Source of the DNA: Promicromonospora sp. MEB111
GTDB lineage: Bacteria > Actinomycetota > Actinomycetes > Actinomycetales > Cellulomonadaceae
Length of the DNA: 64,000 nucleotides
Direction: 5' to 3'
Assembly: GCF_030209445.1 (NCBI RefSeq)
Contig: NZ_JARVSD010000014.1
Span: forward strand, 248,001 to 312,000
A program made the translations under genes and the position numbers. The notes beneath the pieces were generated by a model. The model was not told the DNA's origin, ran no database searches, and was given only the letters and a program-made list of their open reading frames with translations. Position 1 is the first letter of the stretch, and each line of letters starts with the position of its first letter. Positions 27,422-35,183 of this stretch are shown here, in pieces.

Positions 27422-28348
27422 TCAGCGCAGCGCCAGGGCCGGGTGGTCCAGCGTGAGCGTGCCGGCGTCGGCGTCCAGCTCCGCGGTGACGCCGAACGGC
27501 ACGGTGAGCGGGTCGGGGCCGTGGCCGAACCCGAGCTCGCCCAGGATCGGGATGCCGAGCTGGCCCAGCAGGTCCAGGACCACCGGCTCGACCGGCTCGC
27601 AGTCCTGCCACGACCCGAGCACGATGCCCACCGCGCCGTCGAACCAGCCCGAGCGCAGCAGGTGCGTGAGGAACGAGTCGATCCGGTAGGCCTTCTCCTC
27701 GATGTCCTCCAGCAGCACGATGCCGCCCGCCGCCGAGGGCGTCGTGGGGCCGGTCCCGACGGACGTCGTCAGGAGCGAGAGGCAGCCGCCGGTCGTGATG
27801 CCACGGGCCGTGCCGCCGACGAGGGTGTGCGCCTCCGGGCCCGTGAGCACCTGGGTGGCCTCCGGCTCGAAGAGCGTGCGCCGCAGGTGCTCCCGGGCCA
27901 GGTCGGACTTGAGGAACGACATGGTCCCGGACATCGGCCCGTGCAACGACACCAGCCCGAGCCGCGCGGCGACCGCCTGGTGCAGCACCGTGCAGTCGCT
28001 GTACCCGACGAGCACCTTGGGGTCGGTGGCGGCGAGCGCGTCCCAGTCGACGAGCTCGACCATCCGCGCGGCGCCGTAGCCGCCCCGCGCCGCGACGATC
28101 GCCCGGACGTCCGGGTCGAGCCAGGCCTCCTGGAAGTCCGCGGCGCGCGCCTCGTCGTGACCCGCCAGGTAGGCGTGGTCCGGGTGCGTGTCCAGCACGT
28201 GGGGCATCACCTGTACGTCGAGGCCCCAGTCCCGCAGGTGGGCGACGCCGTCGCCGAGCCGGTCCGCCGGCACGGGACCGGACGGGGCGACGACGGCGAC
28301 GGTGTCACCCGGGCGCAGTCGCGGCGGGCTGGTCAGGGGCCGCAGCAT
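27422..28348 (-). CDS. LD-carboxypeptidase, peptidase family S66
   Basis: 308 residues from ATG 28348, which has GGGAGGT 12 bases upstream; a frame to 28408 exists but adds an unlikely charged leader. Motifs are VAVVAPSGPVPADR, AARGGYGAARM and the nucleophile loop VGYSDCTVLHQA (catalytic Ser), with LLEDIEEKAYRIDSFL and LGFGHGPDPLTVPFG carrying the Glu and His. It removes the terminal D-alanine from murein tetrapeptides in recycling, or cleaves related substrates such as microcin C. Confidence 0.92.
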   Translation of the reverse strand: MLRPLTSPPRLRPGDTVAVVAPSGPVPADRLGDGVAHLRDWGLDVQVMPHVLDTHPDHAYLAGHDEARAADFQEAWLDPDVRAIVAARGGYGAARMVELVDWDALAATDPKVLVGYSDCTVLHQAVAARLGLVSLHGPMSGTMSFLKSDLAREHLRRTLFEPEATQVLTGPEAHTLVGGTARGITTGGCLSLLTTSVGTGPTTPSAAGGIVLLEDIEEKAYRIDSFLTHLLRSGWFDGAVGIVLGSWQDCEPVEPVVLDLLGQLGIPILGELGFGHGPDPLTVPFGVTAELDADAGTLTLDHPALALR

Positions 28349-28400
28349 GCCGCCGACGTTACCTCCCGGTTCGTCGTGCGCCCGCTGGTGATGCTTTCTT

Positions 28401-28931
28401 TCACCCATCTGAAATCTGGCCCCGCAATGCGGTCGTGAGCCGGGTGAGAAGTCCCGACAGCAGCAGACGGTCCTCGGCCGGCAGCCCGGCCAGCAGCGCC
28501 TCCTCGTGGGTGAGCAGCTCCCGCACGGCGCGTTCGACGAGCGCGTGCCCGGCGTCGGTCAGGGTCACGGCCACGGCCCGCCGTCCGGCGTCGGACGACG
28601 AGCGCACGACCAGGCCCTCGCGCTCCGCTCGCGCGACCCGCTGCGAGATCGCGCCGGCGGTGACGAGCGTGTGCGCCGCGAGCTCGCGGGTGGTCAGCGA
28701 CCAGGGCGTCCCGGACCGGCGCAGGGTGCTGAGCAGGTCGAGCGTCGCGGGGTCGATGCCGATCCGGCGCAGCGTCCGACGCCGCTCGTCCGCCAGGGTC
28801 TTGGCGGCGCGCCACAGCGGCGTGATCACACCGATCGAGGCCACCGGGACGCCCGGCAGCTCGCGTTCCCATGCCGCGGCGATGACCTCGGGCGGAACGG
28901 CCGCCGCGGTGTCGAAGGGGTACTCGGTCAC
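28401..28931 (-). CDS. MarR family transcriptional regulator
   Basis: 176 residues from GTG 28931 with AGGAGGT five bases upstream. The winged helix is in LDLLSTLRRSGTPWSLTTRE and VTAGAISQRVARAEREGLVV, with the wing SSDAGRRAVAVTLTDAG. A 22-bp perfect palindrome between it and the divergent SDR gene is the likely operator for both. Confidence 0.9.
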   Translation of the reverse strand: MTEYPFDTAAAVPPEVIAAAWERELPGVPVASIGVITPLWRAAKTLADERRRTLRRIGIDPATLDLLSTLRRSGTPWSLTTRELAAHTLVTAGAISQRVARAEREGLVVRSSSDAGRRAVAVTLTDAGHALVERAVRELLTHEEALLAGLPAEDRLLLSGLLTRLTTALRGQISDG

Positions 28932-28942
28932 CCTGACCTCCT

Positions 28943-28964
28943 GTACGTTTAGATCTAAACGTAC
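28943..28964. promoter_or_regulatory. 22-bp perfect palindrome, MarR operator
   Basis: Each 11-base arm is GTACGTTTAGA read from its own outer end. It lies 11 bp upstream of the MarR start and ~21 bp upstream of the SDR start, so a bound dimer would block both promoters. Confidence 0.75.
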
Positions 28965-28985
28965 CCGTCTCCAGGAGGTGGCCGC

Positions 28986-29705
28986 ATGTCCGGACTCGTA
29001 CTCGTCACCGGTGGCTCGGGCGGTATCGGGAGCGCGGTGGCGCGCCGGTTCGTCGAGGAGGGGCGCCCGGTCGTGATCACCGGTCGCGACGCCGAACGGC
29101 TCGACCGCGCGGTGGACGTGACCGGCGCGCGAGGGGTGCGCTGCGACGTCGGCCGCCCGGACGACGTGGAGGCGCTCGTGGCGCGGCTCGGCGCGCCCGT
29201 CGAGGTGCTGGTGGCCATGGCCGGCGGCAACACCGACTTCGACGGGCCCGAGCCGGCGGGCCTCGCGCAGGTGGCCGACGGCTGGCGGGCGAACCTCGAC
29301 GCGAACCTGATCAGCACCGTGCTGGTCGTGACCGCCGTCCTCGACCACATGCCGGCCGGCGGCACGGTCGTCACCGTCGGCTCGATCGGCGCCGAGTACG
29401 CGGGCACGTCCTACGGCGTGGCCAAGGCGGCAGTCCAGGCGTGGACGGCCGGTCTGTCCGCCACGGTCGGGCCGCGCGGGATCACCGCGAACTGCGTGGC
29501 GCCGGGCTACATCGAGGACACGGGCTACTTCAAGGGCCGGCTTACGCAGGAGCGCCTGGGCCGGCTGGTCGCGGCGACGCACGACAAGCGCGCCGGCACG
29601 CCGGACGACGTCGCCGGGCTGGTCTCGTTCCTGGCCTCGCCGGCCGCGCGGCACATCACCGGGCAGACGCTGCACGTGAACGGCGGCGCGCACACGACCC
29701 GGTAG
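28986..29705 (+). CDS. Short-chain dehydrogenase/reductase
   Basis: 239 residues. The cofactor loop is VTGGSGGIG. The active site has Ser in VGSIGAEYAG and the YxxxK motif in SYGVAKAA, and the C-terminal part has APGYIEDTGYF and HITGQTLHVNGGA. It resembles FabG-like 3-oxoacyl or general alcohol reductases. The Asn in the NAG motif is replaced by the sequence MAGGN. AGGAGG precedes the ATG. Its substrate is unknown; expression is probably governed by the divergent MarR. Confidence 0.9.
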   Translation: MSGLVLVTGGSGGIGSAVARRFVEEGRPVVITGRDAERLDRAVDVTGARGVRCDVGRPDDVEALVARLGAPVEVLVAMAGGNTDFDGPEPAGLAQVADGWRANLDANLISTVLVVTAVLDHMPAGGTVVTVGSIGAEYAGTSYGVAKAAVQAWTAGLSATVGPRGITANCVAPGYIEDTGYFKGRLTQERLGRLVAATHDKRAGTPDDVAGLVSFLASPAARHITGQTLHVNGGAHTTR

Positions 29706-29837
29706 CCCATCGAAACGCATGAGATCCGGTTTCTGCTGGTGCGTCGCTTCCGTCTTGTAAGTGCCAATTGTTACGCTCGCGGGTAGCCAGCACCCGCGCC
29801 CGGCTCCGTCGTCGGGCACACGAAGGAGCGCGAGGAA

Positions 29838-30368
29838 ATGCCCACCACCCGAACCTGGCTGCAGGCGGGCGGGGGCACCGTGGTCCTCGCCCTGATCGTC
29901 GCCGCCGTGGTGCAGGCGGCCAACTCGAGCGCGACATGGGTCTCCAACGACCCGGTCGGCGAGTGCGGCAGGACGTCCGGCGGCCAGGTGGTCGCGGCGC
30001 AGAACGTGCTGTCGGCCGCGACCGGGCTGGAGACCGTGGACGGCACCTGGGACAGCCAGTCGGAGGCCGCCACGAGGGCGTTCCAGGCGTACAACGGGCT
30101 GCCCGTCGACGGCTGCGTCGACACCAGCACGTGGGTGACCATGCGCGCGCTGGCCATCTCGCTGTGCGACCCGGACTACAGCTGCCAGGGCCCGGACCAC
30201 CGCATCCGGTACGCCGCGCCGGGCGGGGCGCGGGACGCCTACCTCGCGGAGAACGACTGCGACTGGGGCTCCTACGTGCTGCCCGGGGTGGCGCGGAGCC
30301 CGGTCGCCTCGAACAAGGTCATCGCGCTCTCGCGGGACGCGGTCACCGAGATCAAGTGCGGGGGCTGA
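29838..30368 (+). CDS. Membrane-anchored or secreted peptidoglycan-binding protein
   Basis: 176 residues. An N-terminal hydrophobic segment (TVVLALIVAAVVQAANSSA) is followed by a PG_binding_1-like fold: GGQVVAAQNVLSAATGLETV, DGTWDSQSEAATRAFQAYNG, LPVDGCVDTSTW. The C-terminal ~70 residues contain five more cysteines and have no family I know. The next gene starts one base after the stop codon, so the two form an operon. Confidence 0.8.
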   Translation: MPTTRTWLQAGGGTVVLALIVAAVVQAANSSATWVSNDPVGECGRTSGGQVVAAQNVLSAATGLETVDGTWDSQSEAATRAFQAYNGLPVDGCVDTSTWVTMRALAISLCDPDYSCQGPDHRIRYAAPGGARDAYLAENDCDWGSYVLPGVARSPVASNKVIALSRDAVTEIKCGG

Positions 30369-30369
30369 C

Positions 30370-31053
30370 ATGGTCACCACCATCGACGAGCCGAAGATCC
30401 GTCCCGAGTGGCTGCTCGGCGGAGCCGTGACGCTGCTGGGCGCCATCATCATCGTGGTGGTCACGATGGTGCTCGGCGCGGGGGAGGACGAGCCCGTCGT
30501 CGCCCCGGCCGACGCCACCGAGCTCACGGCGAACACCTGCGCCGCCGACCTGCGCCAGCCCCACTGGGTGCCCGACGACGTGCTGAAGGCGGTGGCGGAG
30601 TGCCCCGCCGAGATCTCGGCGGGGATGGGCCGCACGACGGCGGAGGACCACCTCGGCACCTGGATCACCTACACCCTCGACGGCGCCGAGAACGCGGAGA
30701 CGTTCCGCGGCCGGCCGGGCGCCGGGTGGCCCGAGGAGGAGGTCCGCGGCGGGGCGTTCCACCCGGCGTCGGCCATCGTCTACGTGGCGTACCCGGGGTC
30801 GGAGGAGCTGTCCGGCAAGCTGTCCGGCGACACCGTGACGGTCGAGTGGCAGGACCTGACGGAGTCGGGCCTGGAGGCGCGGGTGACCCGCGTGGACAAC
30901 AACGGGTTCGGCCCGGTCCGGGTCGAGTGGACCGACGACGTGGGTTCCTACCTGCTGCTCGCCACGATCGGTCGCACGCCGACGGCCAACGCGGGGCCCT
31001 CGGTGGCCGAGCTGATCCGGATCGCGGACAGCGTCGCGGCCGAGGACGAGTGA
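30370..31053 (+). CDS. Membrane-anchored protein of unknown function
   Basis: 227 residues. One membrane segment (LLGGAVTLLGAIIIVVVTMV) near residue 15-35 leads to an outside domain rich in acidic residues. It contains two cysteines (NTCAADL, AECPAEI) and a beta-rich region (TVEWQDLTESGLEARVTRV). I recognise no family. It is tightly linked to the preceding peptidoglycan-binding protein, so a shared envelope role is likely. Confidence 0.75.
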   Translation: MVTTIDEPKIRPEWLLGGAVTLLGAIIIVVVTMVLGAGEDEPVVAPADATELTANTCAADLRQPHWVPDDVLKAVAECPAEISAGMGRTTAEDHLGTWITYTLDGAENAETFRGRPGAGWPEEEVRGGAFHPASAIVYVAYPGSEELSGKLSGDTVTVEWQDLTESGLEARVTRVDNNGFGPVRVEWTDDVGSYLLLATIGRTPTANAGPSVAELIRIADSVAAEDE

Positions 31054-31116
31054 CCGGCCCGGCGCCCGGGTCTTCTGGGAACCCGAGCGCCCGACCGGCC
31101 GGTCGGTGGGGCCGCC

Positions 31117-31152
31117 CGTCAGAGGGCGGCCGGTCCGTCAGAGGGCGGCCGT
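31117..31152. repeat. 19-bp duplication at the 3' end of lat
   Basis: CGTCAGAGGGCGGCCG occurs at 31117 and again at 31136. The second copy contains the lat stop codon (TCA at 31138-31140), so the gene's tail is duplicated just past its end. Confidence 0.7.
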
Positions 31153-32445
31153 GAGCGACTCGTCGAGGGCCTGGACGCCGGCCTCGAGCGCCTCCGTGGT
31201 CACCGTCAGGGCGGGGCGGAACCGTACCGACCGCTCGCCGCAGCCCAGCAGCAGCACGCTCCGCGCGGTGAGCGCGGCCAGCACCCGGTCACGGACCTCG
31301 CGCGAGGGCAGGGTCAGCGCGCACATCAGGCCGCGGCCGCGCACGTCGGTCACGCCGGCGTGCCGCGCGGCGAGCTCGGTGAGGGCGTCCTGGAGCTGCT
31401 TGCCCATGGTCCGGGCACGGTCGACCAGGCCCTCCTCCTCGTAGGTCTCCAGGATCCGGCGGGAGCGCACCATGTCGGTCAGGTTGCCGCCCCAGGTGGA
31501 GTTGATCCGCGAGGAGACGGCGAACACGTTGTCCGGCACCTCGTCCACGCGGCCGCCGGCCATGATGCCGCAGACCTGCGTCTTCTTGCCGAACGCGACG
31601 ATGTCGGGCGTGACGCCGAGCTGCTGGTACGCCCACGTGGTGCCGGTGATCCCGGCGCCGGTCTGGACCTCGTCCATGACGAACAGCGCGTCGAACTCCT
31701 CGCACAGCGCCTGCATGCCCTGGAGGAACGAGGGGCGGAAGTGGTGGTCGCCGCCCTCGCCCTGGATGGGCTCCATGATGAAGGCTGCGATGTCGTGCGG
31801 GTTGGCCTCGAACGCCGCGCGGGCGGCCCCGAGCGCGGCGGCCTCGGCGGCGTCCATGTCCTTTTCCTCGGCGAGGTACGGGGACGGGATGCGCGGCCAG
31901 TCGAACTTGGGGAAGCGGGCGACCTTGCCCGGCTCCGTGTTGGTGAGCGACATCGTGTAGCCCGAGCGGCCGTGGAACGCGTGCTCCAGGTGCATCACCT
32001 GGGTGCCGAGCTCCGGGGACCGGCCGTTCGCCTCGTTGTGGCGGGACTTCCAGTCGAACGCGACCTTGAGCGCGTTCTCGACGGCCAGCGCCCCGCCGTC
32101 GATGAAGAACAGGTGCGGCAGGGCGGGGTCGCCCAGCACCCGCGCGAACGTGTCGGCGAACCGCGCCATCTCGACCGTGTAGATGTCGGAGTTGGACGGC
32201 TTGTTGATCGCTGCGGTGGCGAGCTCCTCGCGGAAGGCCGGGTCGTCGGCCAGGGCGGGATGGTTCATGCCGAGGGGTGAGGAGGCGAAGAACGTGAACA
32301 GGTCGAGCCACTCGTGACCGTCCCGCGCGTCGACGAGCGTGGAGCCGTGCGACCGGGTGAGGTCGAGGACGAGGTCGAACCCGTCGACGAGAAGGTGCTC
32401 GCGAAGGGTGGGGAGCACTGCGGTGGGCTCAAGGTGTGTCGTCAT
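31138..32445 (-). CDS. lat: L-lysine 6-aminotransferase
   Basis: 435 residues. Class III PLP aminotransferase; the sequence follows mycobacterial Lat closely in layout (GFDLVLDLTRSHGSTLVDAR, FFIDGGALAVENALKVAFDW, HAFHGRSGYTMSLTNTEP). The PLP motif is FVMDEVQTGAGITG followed by the lysine in VAFGKKTQVCG. It moves the epsilon-amino group of lysine to 2-oxoglutarate, giving piperideine-6-carboxylate for lysine breakdown or specialised metabolites. An inverted repeat TTGGCA-N7-TGCCAA lies 11 bp before the start codon. An MFS gene is upstream on the same strand, 56 bp away. Confidence 0.94.
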   Translation of the reverse strand: MTTHLEPTAVLPTLREHLLVDGFDLVLDLTRSHGSTLVDARDGHEWLDLFTFFASSPLGMNHPALADDPAFREELATAAINKPSNSDIYTVEMARFADTFARVLGDPALPHLFFIDGGALAVENALKVAFDWKSRHNEANGRSPELGTQVMHLEHAFHGRSGYTMSLTNTEPGKVARFPKFDWPRIPSPYLAEEKDMDAAEAAALGAARAAFEANPHDIAAFIMEPIQGEGGDHHFRPSFLQGMQALCEEFDALFVMDEVQTGAGITGTTWAYQQLGVTPDIVAFGKKTQVCGIMAGGRVDEVPDNVFAVSSRINSTWGGNLTDMVRSRRILETYEEEGLVDRARTMGKQLQDALTELAARHAGVTDVRGRGLMCALTLPSREVRDRVLAALTARSVLLLGCGERSVRFRPALTVTTEALEAGVQALDESLTAAL

Positions 32446-32455
32446 GCTGGAAAGA

Positions 32456-32474
32456 TTGGCAATGATCCTGCCAA
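32456..32474. promoter_or_regulatory. Inverted repeat in front of lat
   Basis: TTGGCA (32456-32461) and TGCCAA (32469-32474) flank 7 bases. It sits 11 bp upstream of the lat start, within the 56-bp gap to the MFS gene, as a repressor or Lrp-type site would. Confidence 0.5.
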
Positions 32475-32501
32475 GTTTCAATGAGTATGGAAAAGTTCCT
32501 G

Positions 32502-33716
32502 TTACGGACGTGTGGGCCCCCGACGCCGGGTCGCGACCAGCTCGGCCGTCCCGAGCGCCAGCGTGGACCCCAGCATCACCACGAGCGCCGCGGTCCAGCC
32601 GCCCGACGCCACGTGCACCGCGCCGATCACAGTGGGCGCGGTCGCCGCCACGGCGTAGCCGAAGGCCTGGACGGCCGCGACCGTCCGCCGGGTCTGGGCG
32701 ACGGTGCGGCACCGCTGCGCGACCACCGTGAAGATCACCACGAAGTTCCCGCCCTGGGCGACCCCCGCGAGGCTCACCCACAGCAGCCACCACTGCGGCG
32801 CGAGCAGCAGACCCGCGGGCAGCGAGACCCACAGCAGGGCCATCACCACCGCGGCGCCGCGCATCGGCACCCGGGCGGCCAGGGCGAGCGGCACCAGTAC
32901 GCTCCCCGCGATGGCGAGGCCCTGGAACGGCGCGGCCGCGTTGCCCGCGGTGGTCACCGACACGCCCAGCAGGTCGCGCAGCAGCTCCGGCAGCCAGGCG
33001 GTCACCGCGAAGTAGGAGAAGGACTGGCCTGCGAACGCCACGGTCAGCACCCAGGTGATCGGACGGCGCAGCACTCCGGCCCAGGTCTCCTCGGGCCGCT
33101 CCGCCGGCGGCGGCGCGTGCGCCGGGGCGGGCCGGTCGACCAGGTGCCGGGTGGTGATCTTCCACACCACGAGCGCGACCACGGCCACGATCGCCCACGA
33201 CGCGATGGCACCCCGCCAGCCCAGCAGGGCCGCGAGGGGCGCCGTGAGCGACGTCGCGAAGACCGACCCGAGGTTCATCGTCGACGAGTACAGGCCCGTG
33301 GCGAGCGCCGTCCGCGCGGGGAAGTCCCGCGCGATGATCACGGGGACCACCACGTTGCCCACGGTGATGGCCGAGCCCAGCACGACGGTCCCCGCGAAGG
33401 CCGCCACCACACCCACGGTGCCCGTCCCGGCCGACCGGATCAGCGTGCCCACGATCACCCCGACCAGGGCGACCGTGACCGCCGCGTACGGCCCGACCCG
33501 GGCGATCAGGGTCGACGCCGCGGGAGCCACCACGCTGAAGCAGAGCGCCGGGATCCCCACGAGGAGGCCCGCCAGGGTCTGGTCGAGGCCGAGCCCGGCG
33601 GCGACGTCGGACATGACGGGCGGGAGCGACGTGATGGGGGTGCGGAGGTTCAGGGCGAAGACGAGTACCGCGACGAGCAGCGCGGAGCCGCCGGCCGCAG
33701 TGCGGATGTTGCTCAT
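32502..33716 (-). CDS. MFS transporter, CynX/NimT-like
   Basis: 404 residues with about twelve membrane segments. The start MSNIRTAAGG is followed by ALNLRTPITSLPPVMSDVAA, typical of the CynX/NimT family of cyanate- or nitroimidazole-linked exporters. Other segments are ALCFSVVAPAASTLIARVGP and LGSVFATSLTAPLAALLGWR. Substrate unknown. It is upstream of and in line with lat, so it may move lysine-derived compounds, but this is only context. Confidence 0.85.
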   Translation of the reverse strand: MSNIRTAAGGSALLVAVLVFALNLRTPITSLPPVMSDVAAGLGLDQTLAGLLVGIPALCFSVVAPAASTLIARVGPYAAVTVALVGVIVGTLIRSAGTGTVGVVAAFAGTVVLGSAITVGNVVVPVIIARDFPARTALATGLYSSTMNLGSVFATSLTAPLAALLGWRGAIASWAIVAVVALVVWKITTRHLVDRPAPAHAPPPAERPEETWAGVLRRPITWVLTVAFAGQSFSYFAVTAWLPELLRDLLGVSVTTAGNAAAPFQGLAIAGSVLVPLALAARVPMRGAAVVMALLWVSLPAGLLLAPQWWLLWVSLAGVAQGGNFVVIFTVVAQRCRTVAQTRRTVAAVQAFGYAVAATAPTVIGAVHVASGGWTAALVVMLGSTLALGTAELVATRRRGPTRP

Positions 33717-33874
33717 GATGCGTTCATTGTGCGCGACGGGGGCAGTTGGTTGCGTCGGGCGTCCATCGCATCACCACACGATGTGCTGCTCGTTACCCCG
33801 GTTTCCCCAGGAGGGAATGCGGCTTTCCCGCTAGATTGGGCGACCGGTCACGACAGGAACAACTGAGGTGTGGA

Positions 33875-34291
33875 ATGAACCAGCGGCAGGTCTTCCCCGC
33901 GGTGGGAGCACTCGTCGGCGTACTCATGATGTCGGGATGCGGGTTCGATCTCGGCAAGGTCGACTACACGGAGCCCGAGTTCGTCGGCTCCTGGGTGGGT
34001 GACGGCGCGGGGACCGTCGTGGCGCTCGGCGAGGACCGGACGTTCACGGCCGTCGGCGTCCCGGACGAGCTGCTCGACGGCGCGGGCGGCGACGTGCCCG
34101 CCGAGATCGAGGGCACCTGGAAGTACAACTCGAAGAGCTCCGCGGACCACGTCGAGCTGACGGTCACCGACGCCGACGGCATGCCGGCGAAGCTCGGCGA
34201 GCTGCCCCTGTACGTGGCCGACGCCGACGACCTCTTCTTCCTGCCGGACCAGGTGGGCCGCGAGAAGATCATGGTGAGCCGGGACCGCTGA
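33875..34291 (+). CDS. Small lipoprotein of unknown function
   Basis: 138 residues from ATG 33875 with GAGGTG just upstream. The signal peptide ends in the lipobox VLMMSGC. The mature part (FVGSWVGDGAGTVVALGEDR, IEGTWKYNSK, HVELTVTDADG) looks like a small beta barrel of the lipocalin-like or DUF-type surface lipoproteins. I do not recognise the family. Repeat array B begins about 40 bp after its stop. Confidence 0.75.
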   Translation: MNQRQVFPAVGALVGVLMMSGCGFDLGKVDYTEPEFVGSWVGDGAGTVVALGEDRTFTAVGVPDELLDGAGGDVPAEIEGTWKYNSKSSADHVELTVTDADGMPAKLGELPLYVADADDLFFLPDQVGREKIMVSRDR

Positions 34292-34330
34292 GGCTCTGCG
34301 TCCAGCCCACACTCTGTCTGTCGGACGACT

Positions 34331-34581
34331 GAGCCTGCAGTTCCGCTCCGGGCGGGTGCCTCGTTCCTCGGCCCCCACCCTGCGCTGCACCTCCGGCGCA
34401 CGCTCTGCTTGTCTGTCGCCTGAGCCTGCGGTTCCGCTCCGGGCGGGTGCCTCGTTCCTCGGCCCCCACCCTGCGCTGCACCTCCGGCTCAGTCGTGTTT
34501 GTGGGACGACTGAGCCTGCGGTTCCGCTCCGGGCGGGTGCCTCGTTCCTCGGCTCCCACCCTGCGCTGCACCTCCGGCTCA
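34331..34581. repeat. Tandem array B: three copies of a ~91-bp repeat
   Basis: Units start (GAGCCTGC) at 34331, 34422 and 34512, giving periods of 91 and 90. Each has TTCCGCTCCGGGCGGGTGCC, then TCGTTCCTCGG and GCGCTGCACCTCCGG. It is the same element as array A at 3031-3308, with a few fixed differences (CTCCGGGCGG here, CTGCGGGCAG there). As in array A, the last unit ends in GGCTCA, and that TCA (34579-34581) is the stop codon of the adjoining minus-strand gene, here MarR. Confidence 0.9.
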
Positions 34582-35082
34582 GTCGTCGAACTGCGCGGTG
34601 ACCGTGCGCAGCAGCGCAGCCAGCTGCGGGCGCTCCGCGGGGGACAGGGCGGTCAGCACCTTGGCCTCGATGTCGAGCAGGTCGCTCATCGCGGCGTCGA
34701 CCCGCGCCAGCCCCTCGTCGGTGAGCTCGACCAGCACACCGCGGCGGTCGTCCGGGGAGCGGTGCCGCTTGACGAACCCGCGCGACTCCAGCCGGTCGAT
34801 CCGGTTGGTCATGGTGCCGCTCGTGACCAGCGTCTGGGTGACGAGCGTGCCCGGCGACAGGCGATAGGGCTCGCCGGCGCGGCGCAGCGCCGAGAGCACG
34901 TCGAACTCCCAGGTCTCCAGGCTGTGCCGCGCGAACGCCGTGCGACGGGCGAGGTCGAGGTGCCGGGCCAGCCGGGACACCCGGCTGAACACCGTGAGGG
35001 GCTCGAGCTCGAGGTCCGGGCGCACGTGGTGCCACGCGGCGACGATGCGGTCGACCTCGTCGGCGGGACCTGTGTGCTCCAT
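34579..35082 (-). CDS. MarR family transcriptional regulator
   Basis: 167 residues. The winged helix is in WEFDVLSALRRAGEPYRLSP and LVTSGTMTNRIDRLESRGFV, with the wing RSPDDRRGVLVELTDEG. It is divergent from a maleylacetate reductase gene. A palindrome TCTCGATATCAAGA (35102-35115) lies 20 bp upstream, a usual distance for autoregulation. Control of aromatic breakdown is inferred from the neighbour. The stop codon is provided by repeat array B. Confidence 0.9.
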   Translation of the reverse strand: MEHTGPADEVDRIVAAWHHVRPDLELEPLTVFSRVSRLARHLDLARRTAFARHSLETWEFDVLSALRRAGEPYRLSPGTLVTQTLVTSGTMTNRIDRLESRGFVKRHRSPDDRRGVLVELTDEGLARVDAAMSDLLDIEAKVLTALSPAERPQLAALLRTVTAQFDD

Positions 35083-35101
35083 GGCGAGAGGCTACCGGAT
35101 G

Positions 35102-35115
35102 TCTCGATATCAAGA
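35102..35115. promoter_or_regulatory. MarR operator
   Basis: TCTCGATATCAAGA is symmetric except at one pair (C/A at positions 4 and 11). It is placed between the divergent MarR and maleylacetate reductase genes. Confidence 0.55.
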
Positions 35116-35169
35116 ATCTCGACACGACGCGCGGCGGGCGGGCCGTGGTGGGCGACGGCACGGCGACCG

Positions 35170-35175
35170 TAGGCT
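35170..35175 (+). promoter_or_regulatory. -10 box, leaderless maleylacetate reductase gene
   Basis: TAGGCT ends 8 bases before the GTG at 35184. Confidence 0.45.
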
Positions 35176-35183
35176 CAGGCATC

